DNA of 62,000 bases from Phoronis australis (taxonomy: Eukaryota; Phoronida; Phoronidae): NCBI GenBank assembly GCA_002633005.1, contig NMRA01000003.1:2282075-2344074 (forward strand), given 5' to 3'. The translations under genes and the position numbers were made by a program. Under the pieces are notes generated by a model. It was not told the origin of the DNA. It did no database searches and saw nothing but the letters and a program-made list of their open reading frames with translations. Below, in pieces: positions 46,013 through 58,100 of this stretch (its first letter is position 1; every line of letters starts with the position of its first letter).

Positions 46013-47680
46013 CTGATGAACCATACTCGTGATGTCCGTGTATCACTGTGCAGCATTTAACTGCATAACTCCACACTGCATCATTCAATACCTGTAATGT
46101 AAGGCAGAAGCTTACCTAGCTCATTTTGTTCAAAAGGAGAGTGAATTTTATGGTAGTTCTACAAAAACAGCATATTTGGTTCCAACTAGGATTTTTTGAA
46201 GTTGATCAATGCCGGTGCTAGTTTTAAGTTGTCCAAATTTTGGAATAAAAAAATTCCGTATTATGCCAGCTTGAAGTTCAGAACCGGTCGGTATACGTTT
46301 TTTCCCAGCATCCCTTGATGTCGTCTGAAATGGTTCAGGCGCTCTTTCCCTCTGTATCACCTGATGCCAGCTGAACATTTCTGAATTTTTCTCAGTGTCT
46401 ATAAAGTGAGTCGGTGGCTTTCAAAAAGACCCATATACAGGTCAGAACCAATTTTGTAGTTTTTGGCCTTATGAAGTTTCAAGTATGGAATTTGTTTGAA
46501 TCCCTGGCCAAAATCTTTGAAAAGGAGTGGAATGTTCGTTGATGAAAATAACTATTTGCGTTTTTCTTAATTCGCATATAATTATACCTTTGAAGCCCTA
46601 TGCATCTGTGTTTTGAGCTGAAAATATAATTCAAATAAAAAAATTGCAGGGGAGAATTTAATAGCAGAAACAATTGTTCATCTCATTTACTCCCTAGAAA
46701 GCTTTGTCAAGCTTTTAGTATTAACTTGCCAAATTAAAAAACCTTAAACCACCATATTTTTTCAGCCGTGACTAGTTCGAATGGATACGTCAACAGGAAA
46801 TGGACTTAGCTTGATATTGTGTCTATAATATTACCTTAATCAATGGCCTACACAAGCAGTCAGCAAAACTGCCAAAATAGTCTTAGCATGAGGTTGACAT
46901 TTTTTGTCTTGAAGCACATTTCATAAAAGCTTTGTTATTAACTGTCTGACCTGTTGCAGGCAATATTTGTGATGAAGTTATAAAGATCATAAGAAAAATG
47001 CGTTGTTTTTACACACCATGGTTACTGATTATTAGTGGCTGTTTTTATTTTTTTTTAGTTGGTTTTGGCATCGGCTTCTCTGCCGGCCAAGCCACTTTTA
47101 AGATGATTATGTAAATTGACAGATATCTTCTCACGGGTTTTTGTAGTATCGCAACATGATGTTGATATTTGAAATAAATTGAAACCTGTTTGGAATGGCA
47201 TCTCAATGTGTTGTTTCTGAGGTTACATGTTTTTATTACCCTTGTCATTCTTAATATTATTGATGGAAAATTTGCGTTTCCATGCATCATGATGCGCAGA
47301 TCCAAGGGGGGTACATTGGTATAAACATTAACATTGTGCGTACTTTATTTAAATGTCTGAATCCACCCAATCGCTGCTGTATTTTGACACAGGGTCTATG
47401 ATACACTGGTTTAAATTTTGAGATAATAGAGTGTCAAAATATACACAATTAGTTTTCCACTTAGGATAAAAACCCAGAGTATCACTGAGGTATCACCAGC
47501 AGTCTTACAGATTTATTTGTGACGGAGCAAACATGAGTGCAGGCTAAGACATTTTTTCTATTTTCATAAAATGCCATGCTCTTGGTTGATGCAACCTGAA
47601 GTAGACAATTACGGCCAGTTTTAAGGACTGTCTATCCAAGTATATGGTACTTCGGTGACCAGCAGTGAAATTCATAAGTG
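46013..47680. other. Intergenic; no gene recognised
   Basis: A 76-codon frame at 46378-46148 (minus) has a normal amino-acid mix but no start, splice or family support. Nothing else seen. Confidence 0.5.
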
Positions 47681-47689
47681 GATTTATGA

Positions 47690-48060
47690 GGGCGGGCCCG
47701 GGCCATCCCCCCCCCCTCCCCTTGGCTACCGGAAAAAATAAAACGGCAAGATCTTGAGGAAATAATTAGTTTATTGACTAACCCCGGTAATTAACATGCG
47801 GTTGAAACAAGATATAACAATGTGTACAGTTTTAGTTTGTGTGTGCGCGTGTGTGTGTGGCGGGGAGGGGGGGCTCAAACTAGATTGCAACTGTCCAAGT
47901 CAGATCGCCGGCGCAATCGGTTTCCCGTTTCTTTGTTTTTTTTTCGAGCCCTCCTATATTTTAGGCTGGGTGCGTCTACGCAATCGTGCTTTGTGCGATT
48001 CCCGGAGACAAAATGTTGGGCCCGACCCCGCCCCTCATGATATCTTGGGTCCGCCACTGA
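47690..48060. mobile_element. CAGTGGCGGAT-type element
   Basis: Left end AAGTGGATTTATGAGGGCGG, a poly-C/G tract, then AATCGTGCTTTG, AGACAAAATGTTG and the right end GGTCCGCCACTG. Shares order and ends with 15640-15790. Confidence 0.55.
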
Positions 48061-48604
48061 AATTTGAGTTCAACTTGTTTCAAGGATGAGTGGAAGTTCA
48101 TAAAACTACCCGAGAAATTAAATGGGATCTCTTTGGGCTAAAGCTGACTAAAATTAACTTCGTGTAGATTTTAGGAATGCAATGGTTGATGGGAGTGTCT
48201 CCTTTCTAGCTGACCATCTTATCCGGCTTGTAAACAACTAATTATCAAGTTCTGTACAATTATAAGCTTACCTAAAACAAAACGAGTTAAGAACTAGATT
48301 CTCATGTGGGTATTAAAGGCATCGAGGAATTTTTAAGCAAGTATGCGATGTAATTAACTGGCAAGAGATCCCAGGCCATAACGGCAGCGATTCCCCGGCA
48401 GCCAAATAATTGGGGAATTATGTCTTTTCACGGCCTTATGATGACCGTTTAAGCAACGTTCCGCGTGGGTCACATGTTTACATTGCTTTATGTTACCAAT
48501 ATTTTAAAATCTCGAAAGTATTTAAAATTTCAAATTTTCTTCTGAAAATTCCCCGGCTTCCATAAGGCCACCGTGCTTTTGTTTACGTATCGTTCATCAT
48601 CAAT

Positions 48605-48826
48605 ATGGCGGACCGCGTGTCACGCGCTGTCTGGCTTGCGAGTAAAGTCGTGTCACCTAGTTACATTTATCTCACTGGACTTAACGATATTGCACTGTTT
48701 TCGGGCAGCTTTTCTAAAATCACTCATTACATATCGCATTGGTGGACAAACCCAACACAAAATTCTTCGAAAACAAGTCAAATATTGGCCCCTTTCCGAA
48801 TCCGAAATTCCCCTATTACAACAACG
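48605..48826 (+). CDS. Candidate first coding exon, unassigned
   Basis: AATATGGCGGACC gives an ATG in a YY1-like context. The frame stays open 74 codons (MADRVSRAVWLASKVV at the start) to a donor ACG|GTAAATG at 48826. No downstream exon joins it convincingly: joining the 50480 acceptor in this phase gives a stop after 13 codons. No family recognised. Confidence 0.25.
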
Positions 48827-49499
48827 GTAAATGTGACCGATCAGGGGTCTGAATCTCCAGGAACCCCTCTGGATCCGCGACTGGGTCACGATCCCCGGTT
48901 AATGATAGGTCTACTAATCAAAGTGGTAAACACAAGGGCTCATTCTGCCGTCGCTGAGGTCAGCCACTCTGATCAGAAATAATTCCGGTCTCTCCTGTTT
49001 AGAGAGATCAATGATGAGTTCATTCTTCTGCATCGGAAGTTCTAAAAATATTCATGATATTAAAAAACAACTTCTGCAGACCTTTTGTATATTTTCGTCT
49101 TCCAGGCTTTTGTCGAGAATACATCGGAAAAGTGCCTTTTCGAAGGGGATTTTCATCGGAAAGGGCAACCTTTCGTAGAGAAACTTGTTATGTGTCCCGA
49201 ATATCGAGTCTACGGGAGTACCCCCTGGTTTAGCCCATTCTAACAAGCCCGAACTACTTGGACAAATGAACCTCATCTACATATGTGGGATACTGAGTAC
49301 TATTGTGTTCAGTGGAAATTCTTGATAATTTGACTTAAATTAGATAAAAGAACACTGTTGAAACAGTACTCGGCATAATTCCAGACAAATTTGAGAGAAG
49401 CCGAAATGAATTTGTACCACCAAGGAATGGCAAGAACACCGTGTCCGGCAGATGAGGCACATTTTTTAGTATAAATGATGTGTATATTATAATATTTAC

Positions 49500-49500
<1 letters not shown>

Positions 49501-49530
<30 letters not shown>

Positions 49531-49576
49531 TGTATGTATGTATGTATGTATGTATGTATGTATGTATGTATGTATA
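49501..49576. repeat. (TGTA)n microsatellite
   Basis: About 19 units of TATG, followed by a short ATGC run to 49591. Creates false IHTY frames on the minus strand. Confidence 0.98.
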
Positions 49577-49897
49577 TGCATGCATGCATGCAAGTGTATG
49601 TATAGATGTATACATGGCATCTATACTTGAATACAGGTATGTATATGTGTAGACATATATACCTATACATTTACGTGTTCCCCTTTTCCAACGTAACTTC
49701 GTGAGAAAAAGAGACTGATACCCATTTGCAAATGAATGAGCAAAGTTGAGTAACACAAAGATTTTACCGTTTCATTGAATGTTTCATGTCTCAGTCAACA
49801 GTTTTGCAACTGTGAAAACATCTCAGGGTTCACTGATTGATGTCACAGGTCAATGTGTACACAACACTGCCACTGTGCAATTCCACCAGTTCCGTAA

Positions 49898-50374
49898 TCA
49901 ATTCATCACTGCATAGGCAACATTCAATAAAAGGTCAATAATGGTTTGTGATTGAATTTCTGGACACACGTACGGTGCGCAAATCGTTCGTGTAATTTTC
50001 ATTGCCTCGAATTTTGCACGTACACGCTTACTGTTTTCCATAACCGGAATTGACGATTGATGACTGCGTAACTCTTCGATCCCGCGTTGCTTGCCATTTA
50101 ACTTGTAATTGATTTTATTGGATGTATCGAATCTATAATTGTTCAGCGGGACCTCCAGTGTGACGGGCACTATCAATTGAAACCGCACAAGCCGCCGATC
50201 CTGCAATTAAATGTGATTTTTTCAATTACGAAGTTCCTCACGTACGCCACAGAACAGTGGGAATTTAACTGTGTTTTATTGGACGTGTTACGAAAGAACC
50301 TTGGACAGGAATACTGAGAACATGACGGTGGACGGATGAACACTCACGTGAAATGTGAGAACGTCGTACATCAT
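49898..50374 (-). CDS. Two-exon gene for an unrecognised 109-aa protein
   Basis: Exons 50374-50348 (MMYDVLTFH) and 50200-49898 (100 codons plus TGA), with a 147-bp intron bounded by CAC|GTGAGT and TTAATTGCAG. Phase 0 joins LTFH to DRRLVRFQLIVPVTLEV. Later segments are RRVRAKF-type basic sequence, ICAPYVCPEIQSQ and TIIDLLLNVAYAVMN. No signal peptide; no clear membrane helix, though the C-terminal 14 residues are hydrophobic. The start codon lies 144 bp from that of the plus-strand gene at 50518, so they may share a promoter. No family recognised; splice signals and composition make a real gene likely. Confidence 0.55.
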
Positions 50375-50517
50375 GGTATGAACCGGCCAATTTGAAATAA
50401 GTTTATTTCAGGCAAATCCTGAAGCTTTATACATACGATAGAAACGACTCGTTATTAATTTAAATAGGAGAAATTTCAGACGAACCTGTACCGTCTAAGC
50501 CTACTTCAGCCACGTTA
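50375..50517. promoter_or_regulatory. Candidate bidirectional promoter
   Basis: 143 bp between two divergent start codons. Contains GGCCAAT at 50385-50391 and a TTTCAG acceptor-like site at 50474-50479. If that acceptor is used, the plus gene has an upstream exon and the shared-promoter idea fails. Confidence 0.35.
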
Positions 50518-51222
50518 ATGCTAATTATAAAAATGTTGGAATTTGATGATGACGGATACGTTATGTACAGCGGCGTGGCATCTAATGGGACCCTCAAGAA
50601 GTCTTACATTCTCTTCGTCAAAAACAACGATTCTCAGCCATTACCTTTGGAAAACTACAACCAGGAGGGCGCGTTGGTGTACGTGGTGTTAACCTTGACT
50701 TTTTACGCGTTGTCTATCATCGCAATGATTGCAGGTTTGGTAAAAAAGAAACGAACATGGCAAATGGATGCAGAGGCCACAGAATATTTGCGTAATGTCG
50801 ATGATGTGCGAAAACGTGGACGGAACGAGTGTCTACAAAAACTCGTGATGAATATGCCAGTCGAAAGGTTTATAGTGGTTCGGGATTACAACAGAGCTTC
50901 TGGTACACCTGGCAAGCAAACAGCGCAAATTGACGATGACAGCGAAGAAAAACCTCTTACAGCTGGCGACGAAATTCCAGTGATTTTTGAAGAGGATGAA
51001 ACAAAGAATGAGCCACAAAAACAACGAAATGAGAAGTCAGCACACAGACAATCTGTTTCCGAAGTACTTGCTGAATTCTCATTCAACAGACGACATGCGC
51101 CTATTCCAGCGTCGCGTCAAGGTGGCGCTGGTTACGAATCAAGAGGCACGTACAGACGGGGCGACATGTCCCAGGACCAGGACGTCAACTGGAATATGAT
51201 AAGCGATTCTAACATTATTTAG
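50518..51222 (+). CDS. Single-pass membrane protein, 234 aa, KCNE-like topology
   Basis: Single-exon frame, ATG at 50518, TAG at 51220. Residues 1-51 look extracellular with a glycosylation site at Asn23 (NGT). One membrane helix spans 52-75 (YVVLTLTFYALSIIAMIAGL), closed by KKKR 76-79. The tail is 155 residues, charged, with an acidic stretch at about 140-145 and Ser/Arg-rich end. Intronless coding, short glycosylated outside, one helix starting Y-V-V-L and holding F-Y, then a basic stop, recall KCNE potassium-channel beta subunits (Y-I-L-V-V-M-S-F-Y in human), but the tail is longer and the juxtamembrane motif is not clear. The frame is open upstream to 50464, so a spliced N-terminus is possible. 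Membrane protein: likely. KCNE family: a guess. Confidence 0.6.
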   Translation: MLIIKMLEFDDDGYVMYSGVASNGTLKKSYILFVKNNDSQPLPLENYNQEGALVYVVLTLTFYALSIIAMIAGLVKKKRTWQMDAEATEYLRNVDDVRKRGRNECLQKLVMNMPVERFIVVRDYNRASGTPGKQTAQIDDDSEEKPLTAGDEIPVIFEEDETKNEPQKQRNEKSAHRQSVSEVLAEFSFNRRHAPIPASRQGGAGYESRGTYRRGDMSQDQDVNWNMISDSNII

Positions 51223-51909
51223 AGCATTACTTGTTTATCTTTTGCATTCGCAGAGAGTGGGGAATATAACCATGGTAACAGAAATACTGTAGACAGTAGG
51301 CCTACAATCCAGTGTGTAATTGGCAGACGGACAAAAGAGATTGGACAAAGAATTTGAAAGACTAGCGTGTGTTATCCGACAAAATTAGATTCATTATATT
51401 CTTATATCATAACACTGAAACGCATTTGTTTTAATTCGTATGTTCAAATATACAACTTTCATTGAGACCATCAGTGGTATACTTTCGCTCAAGTCACGAT
51501 GAATACAATGGATCCGGATGTGGCTACAAGCACTCGCGTAAGGGGCGGATAATAATCAAGTCATTGATTCAGCGTAAACCATACCTTTATGCCATTATGG
51601 ATTTATAGATCTTTTGATTCAAGAAAAACACCTCTCTATGATGCCTACCTTGCGTATTATTTTCTCTCAGTACTGCTATTCAATTACGGCAGGTCTTGTA
51701 ACGCGATCATCACCCAAGGCAAACGTATTACAGTAGCTTTCAAATTCACCAGGGAAATGGAAATGTGTTTTATTGAAAAGCAAAAGTTCTTGGGTGTAGT
51801 TGTGAACTGTTTTGAATGAAAATGGCATTCCCGGGGTACAGAACGCGATTAAAGAGCAGTGAGCGTTTCGGCCCGCAACAAACTTGAACTAGTCTTCCAT
51901 ATTGAATAG

Positions 51910-52140
51910 TTATAATGCATTTTTATCTTGAGCAGAATATTCACCAGAAAAAGGGGCGAATGCAAAAAATACAATAATAGCAGGAAGTGACATTGCCACT
52001 TTGTGCAGCCCTGTAAATATCGTTGTGGAGGTACAGAAACTCTGTCCGGCTCCCGGCTTGCCAAATTTTTGGGCCTTCAGTAGTCCCAAACTTCCAAATC
52101 CTATTGCTGGCATTAGACATCCCCTGATCGCCATAGACAT
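51910..52140 (-). CDS. Small hypothetical membrane protein, 76 aa
   Basis: ATG at 52140 with an in-frame TGA just upstream; stop at 51910. N-terminus MSMAIRGCLMPAIGFGSL is positively charged and amphipathic-looking, like a mitochondrial presequence; a hydrophobic stretch SLPAIIVFFAFAPF follows. The layout resembles small respiratory-chain subunits, but no family could be assigned. Other frames are also open here, so coding status is uncertain. Confidence 0.3.
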   Translation of the reverse strand: MSMAIRGCLMPAIGFGSLGLLKAQKFGKPGAGQSFCTSTTIFTGLHKVAMSLPAIIVFFAFAPFSGEYSAQDKNAL

Positions 52141-52671
52141 ATCGGAACTGTTCGAATTTCATCAACCAACGTCGAAATTCACCGTAAAAACTATTTGCTT
52201 AAGGGATACTTAAGGTTACGAATATTGTTTACGAGTGTGAAGCTTAGGTTCATGATGAGTTCTTGAGCCCTGTTGTTCGAGTAACCTGACTAATGCGTTT
52301 CTAATCTTGACATTCTTGGTGCAATGGTATTCCCGCCCATGAATAGTTGACAGCACAGGACTTGTTTAAGACAAACGCGCAACTGTTCCGGGCCTCCTCC
52401 AAGAGAGACCAGCTGAGGGAGGCCCCCTTAACATGAATTGCTGTATCATTGAAAAAACATGAAAAGAGCAACAGTTACCTCCATCATGGGGGAATCTCCC
52501 TCAACGTAAAACGATGCCGAGGCAGGAAAAAGGAATGTTGACAGGACACTTTACAGCGGCTCCTTAGATACTATTTCCTTTACATTCACCGATTAATACC
52601 ACAGGATGAGTTTCGGTAGACGAAAAGTGTCACTAAGTTGAAAACATTTCGTAACTTTAAACCCTGGTTTA

Positions 52672-52755
52672 CATGGGCGGCGCACCACTGGAGGGGCTGC
52701 CAAGGGGGGAGGGGGGCTATAGCCGCCCCACTTTTTCAGTGCAGCGCCGCCCATG
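52672..52755. repeat. Foldback repeat, 12-bp perfect arms
   Basis: CATGGGCGGCGC at 52672-52683 is exactly inverted at 52744-52755. Related to 44505-44659. Confidence 0.85.
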
Positions 52756-53015
52756 TTTGCCTTACTTTACTATTAAATTTTAAGTTTTTCAAAGTGGGTG
52801 CGATTTCCGTGGAAACCTTATTACACATGGCGGTTGTTGAGTGAGTACCCCGAATTATGCACGAGTCAACTGTCACTCACAATGGTCTCTATGGTGTCCA
52901 TTTTAAATGGTGATGCATCACAAAAAATGAAAATTAAACTAAAAAATTCATATTAAATTCAATCAAGTCTGAAAACATTCAGAGCAGGCGTTCCTTATCA
53001 TTTGTATGTAGTTCC

Positions 53016-53490
53016 TAGTCTGTCAGTAGGTAACGGCGTGCGGGTTTTACACGTTTACGGGTTAGCGCGTACATGTTTTACGTACGGCGAACTTTTAAAC
53101 TGATGCCACTTCCGATTCTCGAAACAATGAACATTCACAAGATAACCTGAACGATCGCGTAATTAATACGCCCACTTGACCCCCTCCACTAACGTGTTAC
53201 TGTAAAATTCAGACTTGCACACGAAAACGGCTGACAGGCAGCATTTTGACGGAATATTGAAGGCGGTTCATATCCACAACTCCCAGCGATATCAATCTGT
53301 CACAAGGACGGTCATTCGGCAGGTACTTCATGTCAATCATATGACTTGGGGTCCAGGGTTTGACTGACTCATTCAGCGATCGCGTTAACTCGTCTTCGCA
53401 GCGCGTAAACCCTTTACAAAATAGATTAACGCGTAAATCAATCAATGCTAACGCGTAAAACCCGCACGCGTTACCTACTGGCAGACTTGG
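53016..53490. mobile_element. 475-bp element with 40-bp terminal inverted repeats
   Basis: Left AGTCTGTCAGTAGGTAACGG then CGTGCGGGTTTTAC; the right end in reverse is AGTCTGCCAGTAGGTAACG then CGTGCGGGTTTTAC. The interior is rich in CGCGTAA and GCGATCGCG. No coding capacity. Confidence 0.85.
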
Positions 53491-54545
53491 AATTCCATAG
53501 CTTGATATTTATTCACTTCGAGAAGTCACGGCAACCGCATAGGTATCAGAGAGGGGTGGACAAAAGAGACCCCGTCCTTCCGGCATGGACAAGACCAACT
53601 ACTTGTTTAATCAGACCAGAGATAAAATAACCATTAAGAATTAATTTCAGGCAATGTCCAGAGTCATTGAAACAGGCGCTAAGTTGTGAGCATCGCGGAA
53701 ACATTCCACGTCAAAGTGAATGAAAGGAAAATGGCAAAAATCCCTTTTTTGCCACCAGTACTGAAAAAGCCGAAAACATGTTATTATACCTTACAGCGAG
53801 GGCCCAGAAAAATGTCCTGCTCCATTGCTATTAACCCGACTGTTATTTAGTCATTGCTTGACAGGATTTCAGGTAGCCAGAAGATTTACATTTTTAAGTA
53901 GGACAGTTTTTACTAAAAACCTTGGCACCAGCTAACAATTACCGAACTTAAACATGAACAATGGTGTTTTAATAGTTTCCCAAAGTTATGACTGGGTATT
54001 GTTTAAAGCTCAGGATATTAGCATGAGCGCAATAATTTCAAATGATACAACCTGGGCTGAATCATGTAATAGGTCATACAGATAGGCAAACACATATGTA
54101 CCATTAACTATATGATTGACACCACAACCTCAGAGCATGGGCGAAAGGAAATCATGCTTTCTGCCAAAACAAGTTTTTCATGTAGACCACTTACTGTTGT
54201 GAAAACAATCTCGCATTGTTCCTTAGTCAAAATAGGTGTGGTTTCTAGGCTTGGAAAGAACCTGACAGTTCATTATTTTTTTGATAAATTCTAAGAAGTT
54301 TCAGGTCACACCAGGACCGAAAATTTGATGAACTTGCTCTCTAGGAGCTGTTCATTCTTCTCCAGCCCAAAAATTACTTCTAAACAGAACAGGGAACATG
54401 ACAAGACCAGTTTTATAATTTTAAGTGGCTTAAATTAAAACCTGGGTTTTGCAAAGAAGGCAGAGAGAAACGCCACTTTAAAATATTAAGAATCACATCA
54501 CAGAAGCCAACTTCCAAACACATAAAAAAACCTTTCTAAATAATG
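53491..54545. other. Intergenic; no gene recognised
   Basis: No repeat array, splice-supported exon or RNA gene was identified. Confidence 0.55.
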
Positions 54546-54551
54546 TTTATT
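54546..54551 (-). terminator. IFT27: IFT27 poly(A) signal AATAAA
   Basis: AATAAA on the minus strand, about 520 bp after the IFT27 stop codon at 55068; it predicts a 3' end near 54525. Confidence 0.5.
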
Positions 54552-55067
54552 AAATTAACTTATACAGTACTTGGTAACTATATCTTTTTACTTATATACA
54601 TATATGTACAAGTACAAATGCAGACATGAGACACATTCTCTTTATCAACTTAATCACAATGGCTCAGTGCAAATGCAAATTTCTGACATGTGGTAATGTT
54701 GACCTTGACCACTCCCACCCAGTTGTCCACTGGTCGTCAGGTACTCCATTGAGACATCAATTCTTAGGATTCGCACTGACACCCATTGCAACTTCCTAAG
54801 TTTTGGGCATGAATGCAATAATGAAGACCTATGCGAAGACAGAATATTGTGATTGTGGTGGATGGAACTAAATGGCTCGTTCATTAATTACCAATTGACT
54901 TTTCAAACCCAAGAGGAATACATCTAAATATAGAAGCGCCAGAGAGTAAAAATCAATGGTGACTTGATGCATGATTTAGCCCAGCCACTATTAAAAATTA
55001 AATGAGCAATTGCTCTTGAGAGGATGTCTCGGGGGCAGTTCTGACAACTTCTTGGGCCTTCTCCACG

Positions 55068-55166
55068 TCACACAAGACTGTTGAACAGCTCTGCTCTTTC
55101 TTGGTATAACTTGTGGAACTGTGAAGCTAAATATTGAAACGGAACATCCACGTTCTGCATCTCTTT
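55068..55166 (-). CDS. IFT27: IFT27 last coding exon
   Basis: 32 codons and TGA: KEMQNVDVPFQYLASQFHKL, then YQERAELFNSLV. Human ends [20 protein letters not shown] and so on. Begins with the Lys of the G5 SAK motif. Confidence 0.95.
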   Translation of the reverse strand, partial: KEMQNVDVPFQYLASQFHKLYQERAELFNSLV

Positions 55167-58100
55167 CTGAAAACACAAAGTTTTTATTTCATGAAACTTA
55201 TGCTCCAGCTCTTAGATACGTGTCATATCTGAATCAAGCAGAATATTCCACTTAAAGTCAAAGTAACATTGCGGGTGTATATTCCTGGCTCAAAACTGCT
55301 GCGACTAGATTAAGACTTGTATGTACTGAAGATGGAGGTCTAGTTTTGTTCTGGATTTGCATTTTCAACAACAAATAACTTAAATTCAGGAATGCGGTAA
55401 AGTCTCATAATTTTTGGAAAGGCCACTTTGATTGCCAAAATCGCCAAAGAAAGGCATACTCATATCAAAAAAGGTACCAATAATAAGGCCAAATTTCATT
55501 CTATACAAATGTTCAAGATGAAATCTAAAAATCACTGTTCATCGCAACTTTTGATTTTTTCATCAAAATAACAAAAGTCTTACTTTTTGGTATCCCATCA
55601 TGCAAAAAGTGGAACATACCAAAAACACTTCCTAATAGCGGTTTGGAGGACAATGCATAAAGCACACAAAGTTTCATTTGAATTCAATCAGTCATCTCTG
55701 GTATGTGACAATCTGTATTAGAGGAGGGAGTGTAGCCTAATGCCATAAGTGCCCGCTTTCTTTACTCGAGGTCGTGGGTTCGAGTCCCACTGTGTCACAC
55801 TGCTAACCCTTTGAGTCAGGTTTCTAACTCCTCAGCTCGGTTTTAACTATACATTAAAAAAGCATAAACATGGTTCCAGGTGATCAGTGCAATGGGTCGA
55901 CATGCGCGGCCTGTGCACGGCAGGTACAATGTGTATCAGACCGCCTGCAATCATTTTTTTATAATTGGACATTTATGTTGGGTCCTACGTAAACTTACTA
56001 CAAGACTTTGGAAAATCATATCACACGAAAAACGGCAATAGTCGAAGAATGAATGTAGTTTGGGCGTGCAAAGATAATAATTCAGTTAATAACCTTCTTT
56101 ACAAATGGATGCAATTAGATAGAGGTTGATATCACCTGTTTATTAATTATTGACAGAATCAGAAATGTCAAAGACAACAGATGGTGCCCTGTGCAATCAA
56201 TGGAACTACAGGGTGATTAAAGTCAAATGAACAGATGAATGTCCGAGTGCCAGTTCTAAACAGAAAGTCCAAATTTCAAATAATCATACGGGTTCTTCAC
56301 AACCTGTTTTGACTCATCGCCTTATGAGTTTAAATTTCATGTGGACGAGTTTGGCTTTTTTGCATTGAGCTCGAAACTCCTTTGCAAAAAAAATTAGAGG
56401 TTTTGTGAGATTAGTTATTTCTGAAGCCAACTAGAGCATTTTGGACTAAAGTCAGCAGTTCACTGCATTTATTTCAAGACTTAACATCCAGCCCCCCACA
56501 GTATGGACATGGACTTTCAAAGAATTCGTAATTCCTGTATAGGAAAACACTATATGGAATGATTTTATTTTGTCGACACAAGCTCTATAGAACAAAAAAT
56601 AGCGTATCAACTTACCGCAGAAACTTCGAAGTATTCCAGGCCGTTTTGTGATGCAAAGCTCTCTGCATCTTTGTTTGAGATTACCCGTCTCTGATCAAGG
56701 TCAATTTTGTTTCCAACTAATACACCTAAAATATAAGGAATTTACAATAAGTGACATGAATTTTACATGCTAACCGCCAAAGATGAGTTCTGATAACTAC
56801 ATGTTTCGTCGATAGATTCAAGAAATTTTCTTATCGACAAATCTTGACACAAAAGTACTAAAATGTAAGAATTTGAGAATAAAGTATGACAAGGTAAGAA
56901 TACCTCCAAAAAGTTGTAGAAGTAGGAAAACATTCAGCATTGGAAGGCCTGCATACAAAACAGATGCAAGGGATTATCACTGTTTCAAACTTTCTCACTG
57001 AAACCAACAATGCTAGTATTCTTGAGATTGCCTCTAGGGGGAGAAAAGCAAATCAGCAATACTCTCTTTAATAAGAATACACATCACAACTTTCATCATG
57101 ATTCAATTTCAATGATATGGCAGTGGGTGACAAAGAACACGCACAGAAATAACAAAAAAACAAAAAGACAACGGGNNGGGTGGGGGAGCAACGTACGTCA
57201 AATACGTATGAAACAAGGGGACATGCTGTCATTATAACTAATAATGGTTCTTCACTTATTTAGCACATAATATGGCGGACAAGTGAATTTTTTGTAAAAT
57301 TTTCCTAACAAACATAAACATAAAGAAAATTTCATCAGTCACTCTGTTGTTAGCATGGTTTGTTGGGTGCAGATGTCATATACAAACATTTAGTCAAGTT
57401 TCTAATATTTGCATTAAAGTAATCAACATTTGAACAATAAAAAATGACAATTTTGATGATCATTTTTGAGCCAAATTTCATAAACGTCCATCAAGGAACT
57501 CCAATTCGTTGATATCAAGTTAAACGCAAAGAAAAACAAAATTGCCAGTAGGGGAATCCTAAGTAGTAGCAAAGTTACCTTTCCAACCATCATCAGTTAC
57601 ACTCTCCTCAATAGAAGCATAGTCATGTAAATTTTAAGAAAATCCATCACGGAACTTAGTAGATGTTGATGCACAGGCAAAAAAACAAAATTGTTTCTAG
57701 AGTGTGGTACAGCTACGAGTTGAACATGTCCGAAACTTATCGTCACCCATACAATTTCTGTAGGAACACATAGGCCAATGTTCATAATGATTCTTGGAAA
57801 AGTTTTCTGACAGACACAACGAACAGATTCATAAATAATTAAAATAGACACTAGGCAAGGGTAATTTTAGGAGTGTGCTCTGTGTTATTGGTGCAAAAAT
57901 ATTTTCATTGATGCACAGCGATTGCTTAGCTCGGGCCAATGGGCCCATTGGTGGAAGTGAGGAAGGACAAAAAATACCATGACCAATTGGTCCTCCATAG
58001 ACTTGAGGCTGTGTGGGTCAATTCACCTATGCCTATGTTTTTCTAAAATGATCCCTGTAATGTTAGCATGCAGTACAACAAATCCATCCAAAAATGTTAA

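Noticed and set aside
48432-48575. Inverted pair CACGGCCTTATG / CATAAGGCC-CCGTG around 48.5 kb
   Set aside because: Short and about 120 bp apart with an interruption; could be chance or an old element, not strong enough to call.
49309-49756. IHTYIHTY frames in three overlapping readings
   Set aside because: Translations of the (TGTA)n microsatellite.
53209-53445. Minus-strand 78-codon frame
   Set aside because: Lies wholly inside the inverted-repeat element 53016-53490 and shows no transposase motif.
55721-55800. Functional tRNA gene
   Set aside because: The B box and T-arm are good, but the acceptor stem does not pair and the anticodon arm is poor.
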